The notes: generated by a model from the letters alone, not told the origin. A stretch of 64,000 nucleotides of DNA from Accumulibacter phosphatis (GCF_000024165.1 NC_013194.1:496001-560000); one strand, 5' to 3'. Shown: positions 16,151 through 24,611, numbered from the stretch's first letter. Program-made: numbers and translations.

Positions 16151-18055
16151 TCAGGGACGGACGGCAGTGCTGCCGGCGGAAATGCCGCCTGCCGGGTTGG
16201 CCGGCGGCTTGCCGGTGGCCGCTTGCGCCGGTGGCAGGGCACTCTCCAGATCGTCGCCTGCAGGCACCAGCCAGAAGCTCACTTCGTGGCCGAGCTTGTT
16301 GTTGCGCCCTTTGCGTTCGACGATCTCGGTCTGCGCGACAGCGTAGCCCAGTGCGTGGGTGCGTTCGGCGATTCGACCGACAAAGGCCTGGGCGCCGGTA
16401 TAGCTGGCCGACCAGGCGACGACCTGGACCGAGGTGGCGTTGCTGCCGACCTTGCTGTTGCGCAGGCTGTCGAGAACCGCATCGGTACCGACCGCTTCGG
16501 CCAGCAGCTGCAGCAGGTCGGGCAGCTTCTGACGCATGGCGACGATGGCCGTGAGACGCTCGCGGTCGTTGACCAGCGGTTCGAGTTGCCTTCGACTGGC
16601 GTCGAGGCTGGCGGCCAACTCGTTGAGTTCCGCGGTGAACTGCGATTCCCGTTGGGAGGTCTGCGACTTTTCCCTTTCCAGGCGACTCCTCTCGGCTACC
16701 GTCGCGTTCAGCCGGTAGAGCCGATACTGTTGCACGCCCTCGATGACGCCAAGTGCGGCGACGAGCACGCCGATGCCCGCCAGGCGGCGGAAGTCATGGC
16801 TTTTCCAGAGGGAGTCGCGGAGCTCGCGTTCGACGATACGAGGCAGGCGCGAGGCCTGACTGGCGGCTTCGCTGGCGAGCGTGAACCAGACGCCCTGCCA
16901 GGTTTCGCCAGCCGTTCGCAGACGCGCCGGATAGCCGGTGCACAGGCTCAGGTCGTCGCAGATACCCTGCGCTGCCGCCTCGTCGTCGGCATGCAGGCAG
17001 ACCAGCTCGAGGCTGCAACGTGTCTCGCTGTTCCACTCGGACAGCAGCCGTGCCAGCCAGTCGGGCCGCAGACGGCGTTCGAGACGGCCCTCGCTGCGGG
17101 TCGCCAGCACCGCGCCGTCCTGGCGGTGCACCGCGACCACCTCTTCGCGATGCAACTCCAGGCAGATCGTGGCGACGGCGCCGTCGCGCCGGTCTTCGCC
17201 GCTGCTCGTGGGTTCGCTCACCAACCACGCCAGCGGCAGACAGACGGTGAGGCAGAGATTGCGCTCGGCGAGCGCTTCCCGCCAGTGCCGGTGGTTGCCG
17301 GCGGCGACGCCGCAGCCCAGCCACAGTGGACGGCCGGCGGCGAAGCGTCCGCGCCAGCCGGCAACGACATCGCCGTCGAGGTTCTGCAGATGCCCCTGCA
17401 GTTCAAGGCACTCGTCGAGGCCGGCACGGTCGATCAGCGCCATTTCGAGCGCTGTCTCGCCGTAGCGCAGCGGCGTCCGGCGCCCCTCCCGGCGCACGGC
17501 TTCCTCCAGCGTCACCCGTTCGCGGTCAACCGGGGAGAGGTGGCCGCGCGCTTCCAGCAGGGCGCCGAGCGACCACAGGCCGCCGAACTCCGCCAGGATC
17601 GGTTCGAGCTCGCTCTGCAGCAGTTCGCGCATCTGTCTTGCCGGGCGGGGTTTGTCCGGGGCAACCGGCAGGTCGATGACGCCCGGCAGGAGAGTCCTGG
17701 CGGCCAGCGCAACCCGGCGCGGACTGACGCCCGACTGGCCTGCGAGGAGAGTGCGGACCTCGTCGAGCGCATCGGCAAAGCGGGCCTGCTTCGATTCGGC
17801 GGTGGCCACGATGCGGCTCGTGCCTGCCGCACCGACGTGAACCGCGGCCTTCAGGCTGGCGATATCCCAGGCCAGCAGGAGCCACGGCTGCTCGCCGGCG
17901 CCAAGACGTGCGCGCAGCGACGCCAGGCGAGCCCTCGCTGCGCTGGCCCGAGCCTTCGCCTTCGCCAACCATCGCCGCGGCACCGGCTTGCCGTCCGCCA
18001 CCGCCACCGCGTGAGCGCTGGCCGCAGGCCGACGGTCCTCGGAGATGCCTGTCAT
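16151..18055 (-). CDS. PilM-PilN-like fusion (GspL-type) inner-membrane protein
   Basis: 634 aa. A basic N-terminal extension is followed by an actin-like (PilM/GspL cytoplasmic) region of about 350 residues (LLLAWDIASLKAAVHVGAAG at its start), a membrane helix (LAGIGVLVAALGVIEGVQQY), a coiled coil and a PilN-like periplasmic domain. In type IV pili PilM and PilN are separate proteins; in type II secretion GspL joins equivalents of both, and MshI has related parts. The single-chain arrangement puts this system closer to GspL/MSHA architecture. The start overlaps the upstream pseudopilin stop by ATGA, and the PilO/GspM partner follows directly. Confidence 0.8.
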   Translation of the reverse strand: MTGISEDRRPAASAHAVAVADGKPVPRRWLAKAKARASAARARLASLRARLGAGEQPWLLLAWDIASLKAAVHVGAAGTSRIVATAESKQARFADALDEVRTLLAGQSGVSPRRVALAARTLLPGVIDLPVAPDKPRPARQMRELLQSELEPILAEFGGLWSLGALLEARGHLSPVDRERVTLEEAVRREGRRTPLRYGETALEMALIDRAGLDECLELQGHLQNLDGDVVAGWRGRFAAGRPLWLGCGVAAGNHRHWREALAERNLCLTVCLPLAWLVSEPTSSGEDRRDGAVATICLELHREEVVAVHRQDGAVLATRSEGRLERRLRPDWLARLLSEWNSETRCSLELVCLHADDEAAAQGICDDLSLCTGYPARLRTAGETWQGVWFTLASEAASQASRLPRIVERELRDSLWKSHDFRRLAGIGVLVAALGVIEGVQQYRLYRLNATVAERSRLEREKSQTSQRESQFTAELNELAASLDASRRQLEPLVNDRERLTAIVAMRQKLPDLLQLLAEAVGTDAVLDSLRNSKVGSNATSVQVVAWSASYTGAQAFVGRIAERTHALGYAVAQTEIVERKGRNNKLGHEVSFWLVPAGDDLESALPPAQAATGKPPANPAGGISAGSTAVRP

Positions 18056-19134
18056 CGCAGCTCCAGCCGAGCTTCCGGCAGCGCCATGCCGGCGACGGCG
18101 TCGATGCGCGCAACCGACTGCCTGGTGTTGATCGGCGTGTCCCAGTACGGCGAGTCACCGCTGCTCCACAGTGCCCCGGTGTGGCCAGTCACCAGCAAGA
18201 GGTGTCGGCCCTGCGGAACGAAGGTGTCGCCGCTGCTGGTGTCGCCTGCCTTGCAGTTGGCGGTGAAGCTCAGTGTCACCGAACTCTGCGGGCACGCCGA
18301 TCCGCCGACCAGACCGTCGCCGTTGCCGTCGAGGCAGACGCTGCTGAGCGGCGTCGAGTAACGTCGCCATTGGCCACCGGCGGCGGTGTTGCGGAAAACC
18401 AGCAGGCTGACCGAGAGGGGCTGGGTGGCCGGGATGTCGGTGCGCGCGACCAGACGCACGCTCCACCCCTGCAAGGGTACCTGCCAGTCGCTCGCGGTGA
18501 TGCGCAGGGCGCGGTCGGCCGCGAAGTCGCTGCCGCCAGCGGCGTTGTCGTTGCCGAGGCTGGCCACGGTCAGACTAGGGCTGGCGCCCTCTAGCGACCA
18601 ACCGAAGTTAAGCGCGTCGGTAGCCGGGTCGCTGCTCTCGTTGCCCCAGCCGTCGCGGAAGCGTCCGTTCAAGCTCAGACCACCGAGATAGTCGCCGCGG
18701 TGACCTTTGACCAGGACGGCGCCGCTATCGCTCAGGGGCGTCTCGCCGCCATTGTTGGCGCAGGTGGCGGCATCCGGAACCGGGTCGAAGAGCGGGCTCT
18801 GGACGCCTTGTGCAAGCAGGCTGCCGGACCGCAACAGCGTCGCCAGATCGCTCGGCAGGTCGCCATTGTCGGCGACGAAGCCGCCAACGACGTCCGGATT
18901 CACCGGCCCGAGCTGGCCGAGAATGGCGCGGCGCAGGCTTTGCAGGCGCAGCCGGGTGTCGTCGTAACGTATCTGCGCCCGGTCCTCCGTGACGATGCCG
19001 AAGGCCAGCAGCGAGGCTGCCGAGAGGATGGCGACCACCACCAGCAATTCGATCAGCGTGAAGCCGCGACCGATGGATCTGACAGACTCGATGGATTCGC
19101 CGGAACGAACCGGCGTGGCGGAGATGTGCATCAT
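18052..19134 (-). CDS. Type IV prepilin-like protein (pseudopilin)
   Basis: 360 aa. The N-terminal class III signal GFTLIELLVVVAILS follows a leader of about 24 residues and has the conserved Gly before the cleavage site and Glu at mature position 5. The hydrophobic helix is followed by a large, Ser/Gly/Asp-rich globular domain with several Cys residues that could form disulfides (DAATCANNGG, SVCLDGNGDG, CPQSS). It is far larger than a major pilin, so it may be a minor or tip pseudopilin. It overlaps the PilM-PilN-like gene by ATGA and starts 8 nt after the small exported-protein gene. Confidence 0.88.
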   Translation of the reverse strand: MMHISATPVRSGESIESVRSIGRGFTLIELLVVVAILSAASLLAFGIVTEDRAQIRYDDTRLRLQSLRRAILGQLGPVNPDVVGGFVADNGDLPSDLATLLRSGSLLAQGVQSPLFDPVPDAATCANNGGETPLSDSGAVLVKGHRGDYLGGLSLNGRFRDGWGNESSDPATDALNFGWSLEGASPSLTVASLGNDNAAGGSDFAADRALRITASDWQVPLQGWSVRLVARTDIPATQPLSVSLLVFRNTAAGGQWRRYSTPLSSVCLDGNGDGLVGGSACPQSSVTLSFTANCKAGDTSSGDTFVPQGRHLLLVTGHTGALWSSGDSPYWDTPINTRQSVARIDAVAGMALPEARLELR

Positions 19135-19142
19135 TGTCAGGA

Positions 19143-19670
19143 TCAGTCCGCGAACGAAGTGACCAGCAGCGCCGGACCGCGGGAGTGGTTGTAGACGTGA
19201 AAGGCGTAGAAGGTGAGCACCTGACCGGGTTTCGCCTCGTTGGCCAGGCGGTCGGCAATCGCGTCGTCGATGTAGGCAGCCAACGCCCTGTCGCCGCCGT
19301 AATCGAGGCCAATGCGCTGACTCACCTTGGGCGGGTTGCTGATCTTCATCATGGCCAGGGCGGCCAGCAGGTAATCGGCTTTTTGCGGCGCCGGCAACGC
19401 CGCCAGAGTTGCCCGGAACTTGATGGGTGACGGTGCGAAGATGACGCGCTGGCCCGGCACTTCCGTGCGTGATCCGGCAACCAGCTTTTTCAGGTCGACG
19501 TCCCTGTAGCTGGCGGCAGGGTCGCTGCTCGGTGCCGCGGTGAGCGCGGCACGGCCAGCCGGGGAAGCGTCGACGGCAAGGCTGGCGGACGCCAGGCTCG
19601 TCAGCAGTACGCCAACGACCAGGCGGGCAGCCGCGCGGGCGGGGACTTGCAGGAAAGGTGATGCTTGCAC
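19143..19670 (-). CDS. Small exported protein encoded among the pseudopilins, unknown family
   Basis: About 175 aa from a GTG at 19670, which has GAGGAAG at good spacing; a TTG at 19691 overlapping the previous gene is the alternative. A signal peptide (ARLVVGVLLTSLASASLA) is followed by a soluble region with no recognised domain. Notable segments are RVIFAPSPIKFRATLAALP and VLTFYAFHVYNHSRGPALLV. It lies between two pseudopilin genes on the same strand with 8-17 nt spacing, so it is probably part of the assembly or cargo set. I cannot name a function. Confidence 0.7.
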   Translation of the reverse strand: MQASPFLQVPARAAARLVVGVLLTSLASASLAVDASPAGRAALTAAPSSDPAASYRDVDLKKLVAGSRTEVPGQRVIFAPSPIKFRATLAALPAPQKADYLLAALAMMKISNPPKVSQRIGLDYGGDRALAAYIDDAIADRLANEAKPGQVLTFYAFHVYNHSRGPALLVTSFAD

Positions 19671-19687
19671 GGGTCTTCCTCGTCCAA

Positions 19688-20608
19688 TCAATCGTTCAGG
19701 CAGAGAACCTGATCGTCATCGCCGTAGTCATCCGGATGGCTCAGGTTGGGACGGCAGGGGTCTGCCGTGTTGCGGCCACCGTAGCGGCCGTCGCGGCCCC
19801 AATAGACGATGCGGGGGTGGTCGCCGTTGGCCAGCCCGAAAACGGCGAAGGGGCGAGCCCGCGCCGGCAGTTCGTGACGGCTGGCGTCGTAGCCGATGCT
19901 TTCGCGCGTGACCTCGCGCCAGCCGAGCATGCAGTTGCCGGTGATTGCCGCCTGGCTGCTGCACGTGCTCCAGCTTGGTCCGGCAGCACGGTAACGAGGA
20001 CCGACGCCGAAGGCCGGGATGTCGAGCAGCTTGGCCCCGGCCAGCGGGCTGCCGGTGCCGTCCGGGGCCGTGAAGACCACCGTGCTGGCGTTGAAATCCG
20101 CGCCGTGGTCTACCCACAAGCGCGACTTGCTGTCCAGATAAGGGCCATGCCAGCCACGCCGGGCGTCCGGGCTCCAGCGGTTGAGATGGGCCAGTGGGTG
20201 ATTGCCGCACAGCGCCGGCGCTTCGAGCAGCAGGGCCAGATTGACCGGCGAGGCGAACCAGGCGTCCCTGTCGGCATCGAGATTCGGCGCCGCCCAGGTG
20301 CGCAGGATGCCGCCGACCGGCGTGCAGTCGATGCGGGTAGCGGAAACGGCAGTTTCGAGTGTGCCGGGGGAGGACAGCACGAACGGCCCTTGCCCGGGGT
20401 AGTAGCCGGTATCGGCCTTGAAGCGTCTCAGGCCATCGGCCAGCCGCTGCATTTCGGCGCGCGCGATCTCATCCTCGGCGCCTTCCTGAATGCCGATGTA
20501 GGTACCCCAGGCGGTATAGGACAGCGCGGCCAGGATGCCGCAAACAACCAGTAACTCGATCAGCGTGAAGCCACAGTCGCGCAGATCACCTGCCTTGGAC
20601 AGCGCCAT
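19688..20608 (-). CDS. Type IV prepilin-like protein (pseudopilin)
   Basis: 306 aa. A short leader of 13 residues precedes the processing site and helix CGFTLIELLVVCGILAALSY, with Gly at -1 and Glu at +5. The segment EDEIARAEMQRLADGLRRFKADTGYYPGQG resembles the region after the helix in GspG-type pseudopilins. The C-terminal half is an enlarged, Cys-containing domain (ATRIDCTPVGG, WSTCSSQAAITGNCMLGW, ADPCRPN). It lies 118 nt downstream of the first pilin gene and just before the small exported protein gene. Role: pseudopilus subunit, likely minor. Confidence 0.87.
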   Translation of the reverse strand: MALSKAGDLRDCGFTLIELLVVCGILAALSYTAWGTYIGIQEGAEDEIARAEMQRLADGLRRFKADTGYYPGQGPFVLSSPGTLETAVSATRIDCTPVGGILRTWAAPNLDADRDAWFASPVNLALLLEAPALCGNHPLAHLNRWSPDARRGWHGPYLDSKSRLWVDHGADFNASTVVFTAPDGTGSPLAGAKLLDIPAFGVGPRYRAAGPSWSTCSSQAAITGNCMLGWREVTRESIGYDASRHELPARARPFAVFGLANGDHPRIVYWGRDGRYGGRNTADPCRPNLSHPDDYGDDDQVLCLND

Positions 20609-20726
20609 GGAAAATTCTCGGTTCGTGATCCAGGAGAGAGGGAGGGCGCCGGCGTGTGCTCGACGCCCTCCGAGTGGAGCGAACGGGGTCGGTCACCCGC
20701 CCCGGTCAAACTCAGGTCAGACCTGA

Positions 20727-21665
20727 TTAAGTGCGGCGAACGTTGTCGACTTCACCCAGTTCTTCGTCCTTGGTGTCGCCAGCGCCGTCGACGATGGCCT
20801 GGAAAGTAGCCTGGCCACCGGTGGTGGAAACGTTCCAGAGCACGATGAAGCGGTTGTACTCGGTGTTCGCCACGTGCCGATAGACCGGCGTATTCGACAG
20901 CGCACCGATGGTTGACGGATTGAACAGAGTCGAGTCCGGACCGACGCCGAACGCGACGAGCTTGTCGGCAGCCCCGGCGTTGACCCGCAGATTCCCGGCG
21001 CTGGCCCATACGTAGGCAACATCGCCGGCGGTGAGCGTGGCATTGGCAGCAAACCCGCAACCATTGGCCGCCACCGGACGGAAGATATTCTGCGGGGTGG
21101 TGTTGCCGACCTTGCTGGCGAGCAAGGCCTGAATCGCCGCACCGGTGGCGCAATCGGTAGCGGTGCCACCGTCCGGAGTTGCTGTCGTGTCGATGACGCG
21201 GGCCGTCGTGATGCCGACGCTGTTCAGCGCGGCCACATCGGCCGCGGTGATCGTCGACAGCGTCAGATTGCCCAGCAGATCGGCGCTCAGCAAGGGCGCG
21301 AGGCCGGTGGCGCCAGCCAGCGTGTTGGTGGCGTTTTTCAGCAGCGAATCGAAGTTGTCGGGGTAGTTGCCGCCGTTCAGCACGCGGAAGGTCTGGATGC
21401 CCTTCGACAGTTCGTCCATCATCGCCACGTGCGCCGCGGCAGATCCTTTGCGGTCGGTGTCCTGCAACATGATCGTGGCGGTGCCGGCGATGGCCGCGAG
21501 AATGGCGACGACCACCAGCAGTTCGAGCAGCGTGAAGCCGCCCTCCTTTTTCTTGATGCTTGCCAGTTGTCGGCGCAGGGCGCGGCCCTTGACAGCGGTG
21601 GCGTCGATCGCCTGGATCGTGGATTTCAGTTCGGCCTTGGTCATGGCCATGAGTTTGTTCAACAT
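20727..21665 (-). CDS. Type IV prepilin-like protein with an unusually long leader
   Basis: 312 aa from the ATG at 21665 (AGGA 8 nt upstream). The class III signal GGFTLLELLVVVAILAAIAG has Gly at -1 and Glu at +5, but it is preceded by about 43 basic and amphipathic residues, much longer than the usual 5-30. The mature domain is Ala/Thr/Asn-rich (STITAADVAALNSVGITTAR) and more neutral in composition than the other two pseudopilins. As the first pilin gene of the block it may encode the main subunit. In-frame ATGs at leader positions 6 and 8 would shorten the leader only slightly. Confidence 0.85.
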   Translation of the reverse strand: MLNKLMAMTKAELKSTIQAIDATAVKGRALRRQLASIKKKEGGFTLLELLVVVAILAAIAGTATIMLQDTDRKGSAAAHVAMMDELSKGIQTFRVLNGGNYPDNFDSLLKNATNTLAGATGLAPLLSADLLGNLTLSTITAADVAALNSVGITTARVIDTTATPDGGTATDCATGAAIQALLASKVGNTTPQNIFRPVAANGCGFAANATLTAGDVAYVWASAGNLRVNAGAADKLVAFGVGPDSTLFNPSTIGALSNTPVYRHVANTEYNRFIVLWNVSTTGGQATFQAIVDGAGDTKDEELGEVDNVRRT

Positions 21666-21842
21666 GAGTAAATTCCTAGCAGATGGTCTCGGATTCCCTC
21701 CCCGTGGGAACTCCTGCACCAGGTTTTTCACGAAAATTCCGGATCGTTCCGGAGGAATTCGCTGCGACCCCGCGTCGCCAGCCTGTGACTTGTGCCATCC
21801 GCCAGGCTCGCCCCGGCCGGAATCTGTGCTTCTTGGGCGCCC

Positions 21843-22052
21843 TCAGTTGCCGGGCGCGTAGTCCACCACGAATCGGTACTGCTTGCCGCAATGCAGAATG
21901 ACTTCCTTCTGCCCTCGCCGCAGGATGCGGATTTCCACCTTGATCTCGGCAAATCCGTCGTGCGCAATGGCTTCCTTGTACAGTTCATTCAATTTGATCA
22001 GCACGGCGGCGTTGGTGGCCTCCAGTGCCGCGGAGCGTCCAGGAGCTTCCAC
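21843..22052 (-). CDS. Small protein behind a Fur-box-like promoter
   Basis: 69 aa from a GTG at 22052 with AAAGGAAA about 10 nt upstream. No signal peptide or membrane helix. The sequence alternates charged helix (LIKLNELYKEAIAHDG) and strand-like stretches (AEIKVEIRILRRGQKEVILH, YRFVVDYAP) with one Cys. I do not recognise the family. Support for a real gene comes from the well-formed promoter with a Fur-like operator 36 nt upstream and from its position 177 nt ahead of the first pilin gene on the same strand. A weak hairpin (near 21735-21760) lies between the two genes, so read-through into the pilin operon is uncertain. Confidence 0.62.
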   Translation of the reverse strand: MEAPGRSAALEATNAAVLIKLNELYKEAIAHDGFAEIKVEIRILRRGQKEVILHCGKQYRFVVDYAPGN

Positions 22053-22083
22053 GCTTGCCGTTTCCTTTCGTAGAACAATTGCC

Positions 22084-22102
22084 GCAAATGATAACCATTC
22101 GT
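22084..22102 (-). promoter_or_regulatory. Fur-box-like operator overlapping the -10
   Basis: The 19-bp stretch matches the classical Fur consensus GATAATGATAATCATTATC at 13 positions, including an unbroken AATGATAA and CATT, and forms the palindrome aatgataaccatt (22087-22099). It covers the -10 box of the promoter for the 69-aa gene, where a bound iron-Fur repressor would block transcription. Binding is inferred from the match only. Confidence 0.6.
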
Positions 22103-22116
22103 ATTCACAAATGCAA
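22088..22116 (-). promoter_or_regulatory. Sigma70-like promoter of the 69-aa gene
   Basis: Reading the minus strand, TTGCAT (22116-22111) and TATCAT (22093-22088) are separated by exactly 17 nt. The -10 box ends 35 nt before the GTG start at 22052. The region is clearly AT-richer than its surroundings. Confidence 0.7.
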
Positions 22117-22462
22117 GCTCATTCATTCAGTTTATTTGCGCAGTCCACGAACCACAGCCTGGCGGCGGGTGGTCACGGGAAATCGCTTGGGGGGGTCGCG
22201 CGGTGCTCCGCGCGGGGTCATCGCCGTCAACCCCGCGGGCACGCGAGTGTCGAGGCAGTGCCTCGCTACATCGGCTGAGGCCGGCAAGCGAGTAGCCGAG
22301 TCAAGGCCACTGACGGTCAGATCAGTGGCGGATGACTGGCGGCATGGTTCGTGTCGGCGGCCGGCAGGGCGAGGCCGTCAGCGGCCAGCGAGAATACGGC
22401 TGATGAGCAACGAGGGCGAGGAGGCCGGGCCGATGCCGGTCCTTGCCGGTTGCCCGTGTCGC
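22117..22462. other. Non-coding stretch upstream of the Fur-type promoter
   Basis: Between the promoter of the 69-aa gene and the cysK 3' end I see no convincing gene on either strand. The sequence is GC-rich with short imperfect repeats (for example gtcgaggcagtgcctcgctac). No RNA gene was recognised. Confidence 0.5.
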
Positions 22463-22488
22463 ACCGGGGTGGCCGACGCCGCCCCGGT
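22463..22488 (-). terminator. Hairpin just after cysK, possible terminator
   Basis: A 10-bp stem (accggggtgg against ccgccccggt, one T-G wobble) with a 6-nt loop begins 9 nt past the cysK stop codon on the minus strand. No T-run follows, so it may only stabilise the transcript end. Confidence 0.4.
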
Positions 22489-22496
22489 ACGGGGCG

Positions 22497-23474
22497 CTAC
22501 AGCGCCTGGCCGTTGGCGTCGAAAATGCCGTCGAACAGTATCGAACTCAGGTAGCGTTCGCCGGAGTCCGGGAGGACGACGACGATCGTCTTGCCGGCAT
22601 TTTCCGGCTTCCGGGCATGTCGCACCGCCGCCGCCACGGCCGCCCCGCAGGAGATTCCGCAGAGGATTCCTTCTTCGCGGGCGAGGCGCCGGGCGTAATC
22701 GACGGCTTCCTCGTTCGACACCTGTTCGATGACATCGACCAGCGAGAGATCGAGGACTTGCGGCACGAAGCCGGCGCCAATCCCCTGGATCTTGTGCGGG
22801 CCCGGTTTCAGCGGTTCGCCGGCGCGGGCCTGGGTGAGCACCGGGCTGGCCGTGGGCTCGACAGCTACCGAGACGATCGGCTTGCCGCGTGTGGTCTTGA
22901 TGTAGCGCGACACGCCGGTAATGGTGCCACCGGTACCGACACCGGATACGAAAATGTCGATCGCTCCGTCGGTGTCATCCCAGATCTCGGGACCGGTGGT
23001 GCTCTCATGAATCGCGGGGTTGGCGGGGTTCTTGAATTGTTGCAGCAGCACGTAGCGCTCCGGGTCCGCCGCGGCGATTTCCTCGGCCCTGGCGATGGCG
23101 CCGCTCATCCCTTTGGCGCCCTCGGTCAGGATCAGCTTGGCACCATAAGCCACCAGCAGCTTGCGCCGCTCGATGCTCATGGTCTCGGGCATGGTGAGCG
23201 TCAGGGGAATGCCGCGGGCGGCGGCGACGAAGGCCAGGGCGATGCCGGTGTTGCCGCTCGTCGGTTCGACGAGTTCCTTGCCGGGCCCGAGCAGGCCGCG
23301 CTTCTCGGCATCCCAGATCATCGCTGCACCAATTCGGCACTTGACCGAGTAGGCGGGGTTGCGTCCCTCGATCTTGGCGAGCAGGGTGGCGGTGGCGCCG
23401 TCGGCGACGCGGTTCAGCCGGATCAACGGCGTCCGGCCGATCGAAAGGGAGTTGTCTGCGTACCAGTTGGACAT
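22497..23474 (-). CDS. cysK: Cysteine synthase A (O-acetylserine sulfhydrylase)
   Basis: 325-aa PLP enzyme converting O-acetylserine and sulfide to cysteine in the cytoplasm. Hallmarks are the PLP lysine in AYSVKCRIG (about Lys45), the substrate loop PTSGNTG, the phosphate-binding GVGTGGTITG and the C-terminal GISCGAAVAA. Length and the IGRTPLIRL start fit CysK rather than the longer CBS-type enzymes. The ATG at 23474 has AGGAG 8 nt upstream, so the further in-frame upstream codons are not used. It appears monocistronic; a hairpin follows the stop. Cysteine supply may also serve the ergothioneine genes further along, but no direct link is visible. Confidence 0.96.
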   Translation of the reverse strand: MSNWYADNSLSIGRTPLIRLNRVADGATATLLAKIEGRNPAYSVKCRIGAAMIWDAEKRGLLGPGKELVEPTSGNTGIALAFVAAARGIPLTLTMPETMSIERRKLLVAYGAKLILTEGAKGMSGAIARAEEIAAADPERYVLLQQFKNPANPAIHESTTGPEIWDDTDGAIDIFVSGVGTGGTITGVSRYIKTTRGKPIVSVAVEPTASPVLTQARAGEPLKPGPHKIQGIGAGFVPQVLDLSLVDVIEQVSNEEAVDYARRLAREEGILCGISCGAAVAAAVRHARKPENAGKTIVVVLPDSGERYLSSILFDGIFDANGQAL

Positions 23475-23787
23475 CTGCGAATCTCCTGAGGTGGAATGGT
23501 GTCGGGGAAAAGGTGTCGGGGACACCGGCGGCTGCACCGCTGGACCCGCAAGTTCAGCGGCTAGCCGTTCACCTTAGCGGCGCCGCAAGGTCATGCAAAG
23601 ACAAAGTTTTTCTATCCTTATGCTGCGCGCGACTCTGGGCGGGCGGTACGCAAGAATCCTGTGCTCTTGTCCGTCGGTTGGTTACACTCAGCCGCTATGC
23701 GCGGTTTTCGTCAGGCTCACCGCCGAGCGCCGCGCATCTTCCTCTCCACCCGTAAACGGGGATGTCATCACTGAAAGGGCACACCAC

Positions 23788-24579
23788 ATGGACATGCAAC
23801 TCAGGAACAGGCTGGCGCTGGTCTCCGGCAGCACGGCCGGAATTGGTTACGCAATTGCCGCTGCTCTCGCCGGCGAAGGCGCCCGGGTCATCGTCAATGG
23901 CCGTACCCAGGCCGCCGTTGACACGGCGGTGACGGCGATCAGATCGGCGACGGGCAGCGACGTGCTGGGATTCGCCGGCGATCTCAGTACGGCCGATGCC
24001 GCGGCGGCACTGGTGCGGGAGAATCCCGATATCGAGATCCTGGTCAACAATCTCGGGATTTTCGAGCCGCAGCCCTTCGCCGACATTGCCGATGCCGACT
24101 GGATGCGTTTCTTCGCGACCAACGTGTTGAGTGGGGTTCGGCTCGCCCGTCTTTGCCTGCCGGCCATGCGACGTGCCGACTGGGGCCGCATCATCTTCAT
24201 CTCCAGCGAAAGCGGCGTGCAGATTCCAGCCGAGATGATTCATTACGGGGTCACCAAGACGGCGCAGATTGCCGTGGCGCGAGGCTTGGCCGAGTCGCTC
24301 GCCGGCACCGGCATTACCGTCAACAGCATCCTTCCCGGGCCCACCCGATCGCGCGGGGTGAACGATTTCGTTGACGCGCTCGCCAAGGCCGAGGGACAGT
24401 CGTTCGCAGAATTCGAGAAGACGTTCTTCGCGCAGGTCCGCCCCACGTCGCTCATCAAGCGCTTCGCCACGCCCGAGGAAGTGGCCGCACTGGTCACCTA
24501 CGTCGCCAGCCCGCTGGCCTCGGCAACCACCGGCGCGGCACTGCGTGTCGATGGCGGAGTGATCAAGAGCGCATTCTGA
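23788..24579 (+). CDS. SDR-family oxidoreductase
   Basis: 263-aa classical short-chain dehydrogenase/reductase. The Rossmann motif reads SGSTAGIGYAIA, the structural motif NNLG, and the catalytic set is Ser in FISSESG plus YxxxK (YGVTK). The C-terminus ATTGAALRVDGGVI is typical of the FabG-like class. Start: the ATG at 23788 with AAAGGG 8 nt upstream; the open frame 5' of it is non-conserved. The substrate cannot be told from sequence; the coenzyme is probably NADP(H) or NAD(H). It stands alone, divergent from cysK and convergent with the small exported-protein gene. Confidence 0.92.
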   Translation: MDMQLRNRLALVSGSTAGIGYAIAAALAGEGARVIVNGRTQAAVDTAVTAIRSATGSDVLGFAGDLSTADAAAALVRENPDIEILVNNLGIFEPQPFADIADADWMRFFATNVLSGVRLARLCLPAMRRADWGRIIFISSESGVQIPAEMIHYGVTKTAQIAVARGLAESLAGTGITVNSILPGPTRSRGVNDFVDALAKAEGQSFAEFEKTFFAQVRPTSLIKRFATPEEVAALVTYVASPLASATTGAALRVDGGVIKSAF

Positions 24580-24611
24580 GGGTGGCGACCATGGCCCGGC
24601 CGTCATCCACT

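Noticed and set aside
14395..18361. Plus-strand open frames of 700+ codons opposite the PilT-like, PilO-like and PilM-PilN-like genes
   Set aside because: Antisense to well-conserved genes and low-information products; a frequent artefact in GC-rich DNA.
21735..21760. Hairpin ccgga-acga-tccgg followed by a few T on the minus strand between the 69-aa gene and the pilin gene
   Set aside because: Only 5 bp of stem and a broken T-run; too weak to call a terminator, though it leaves co-transcription of the two genes open.
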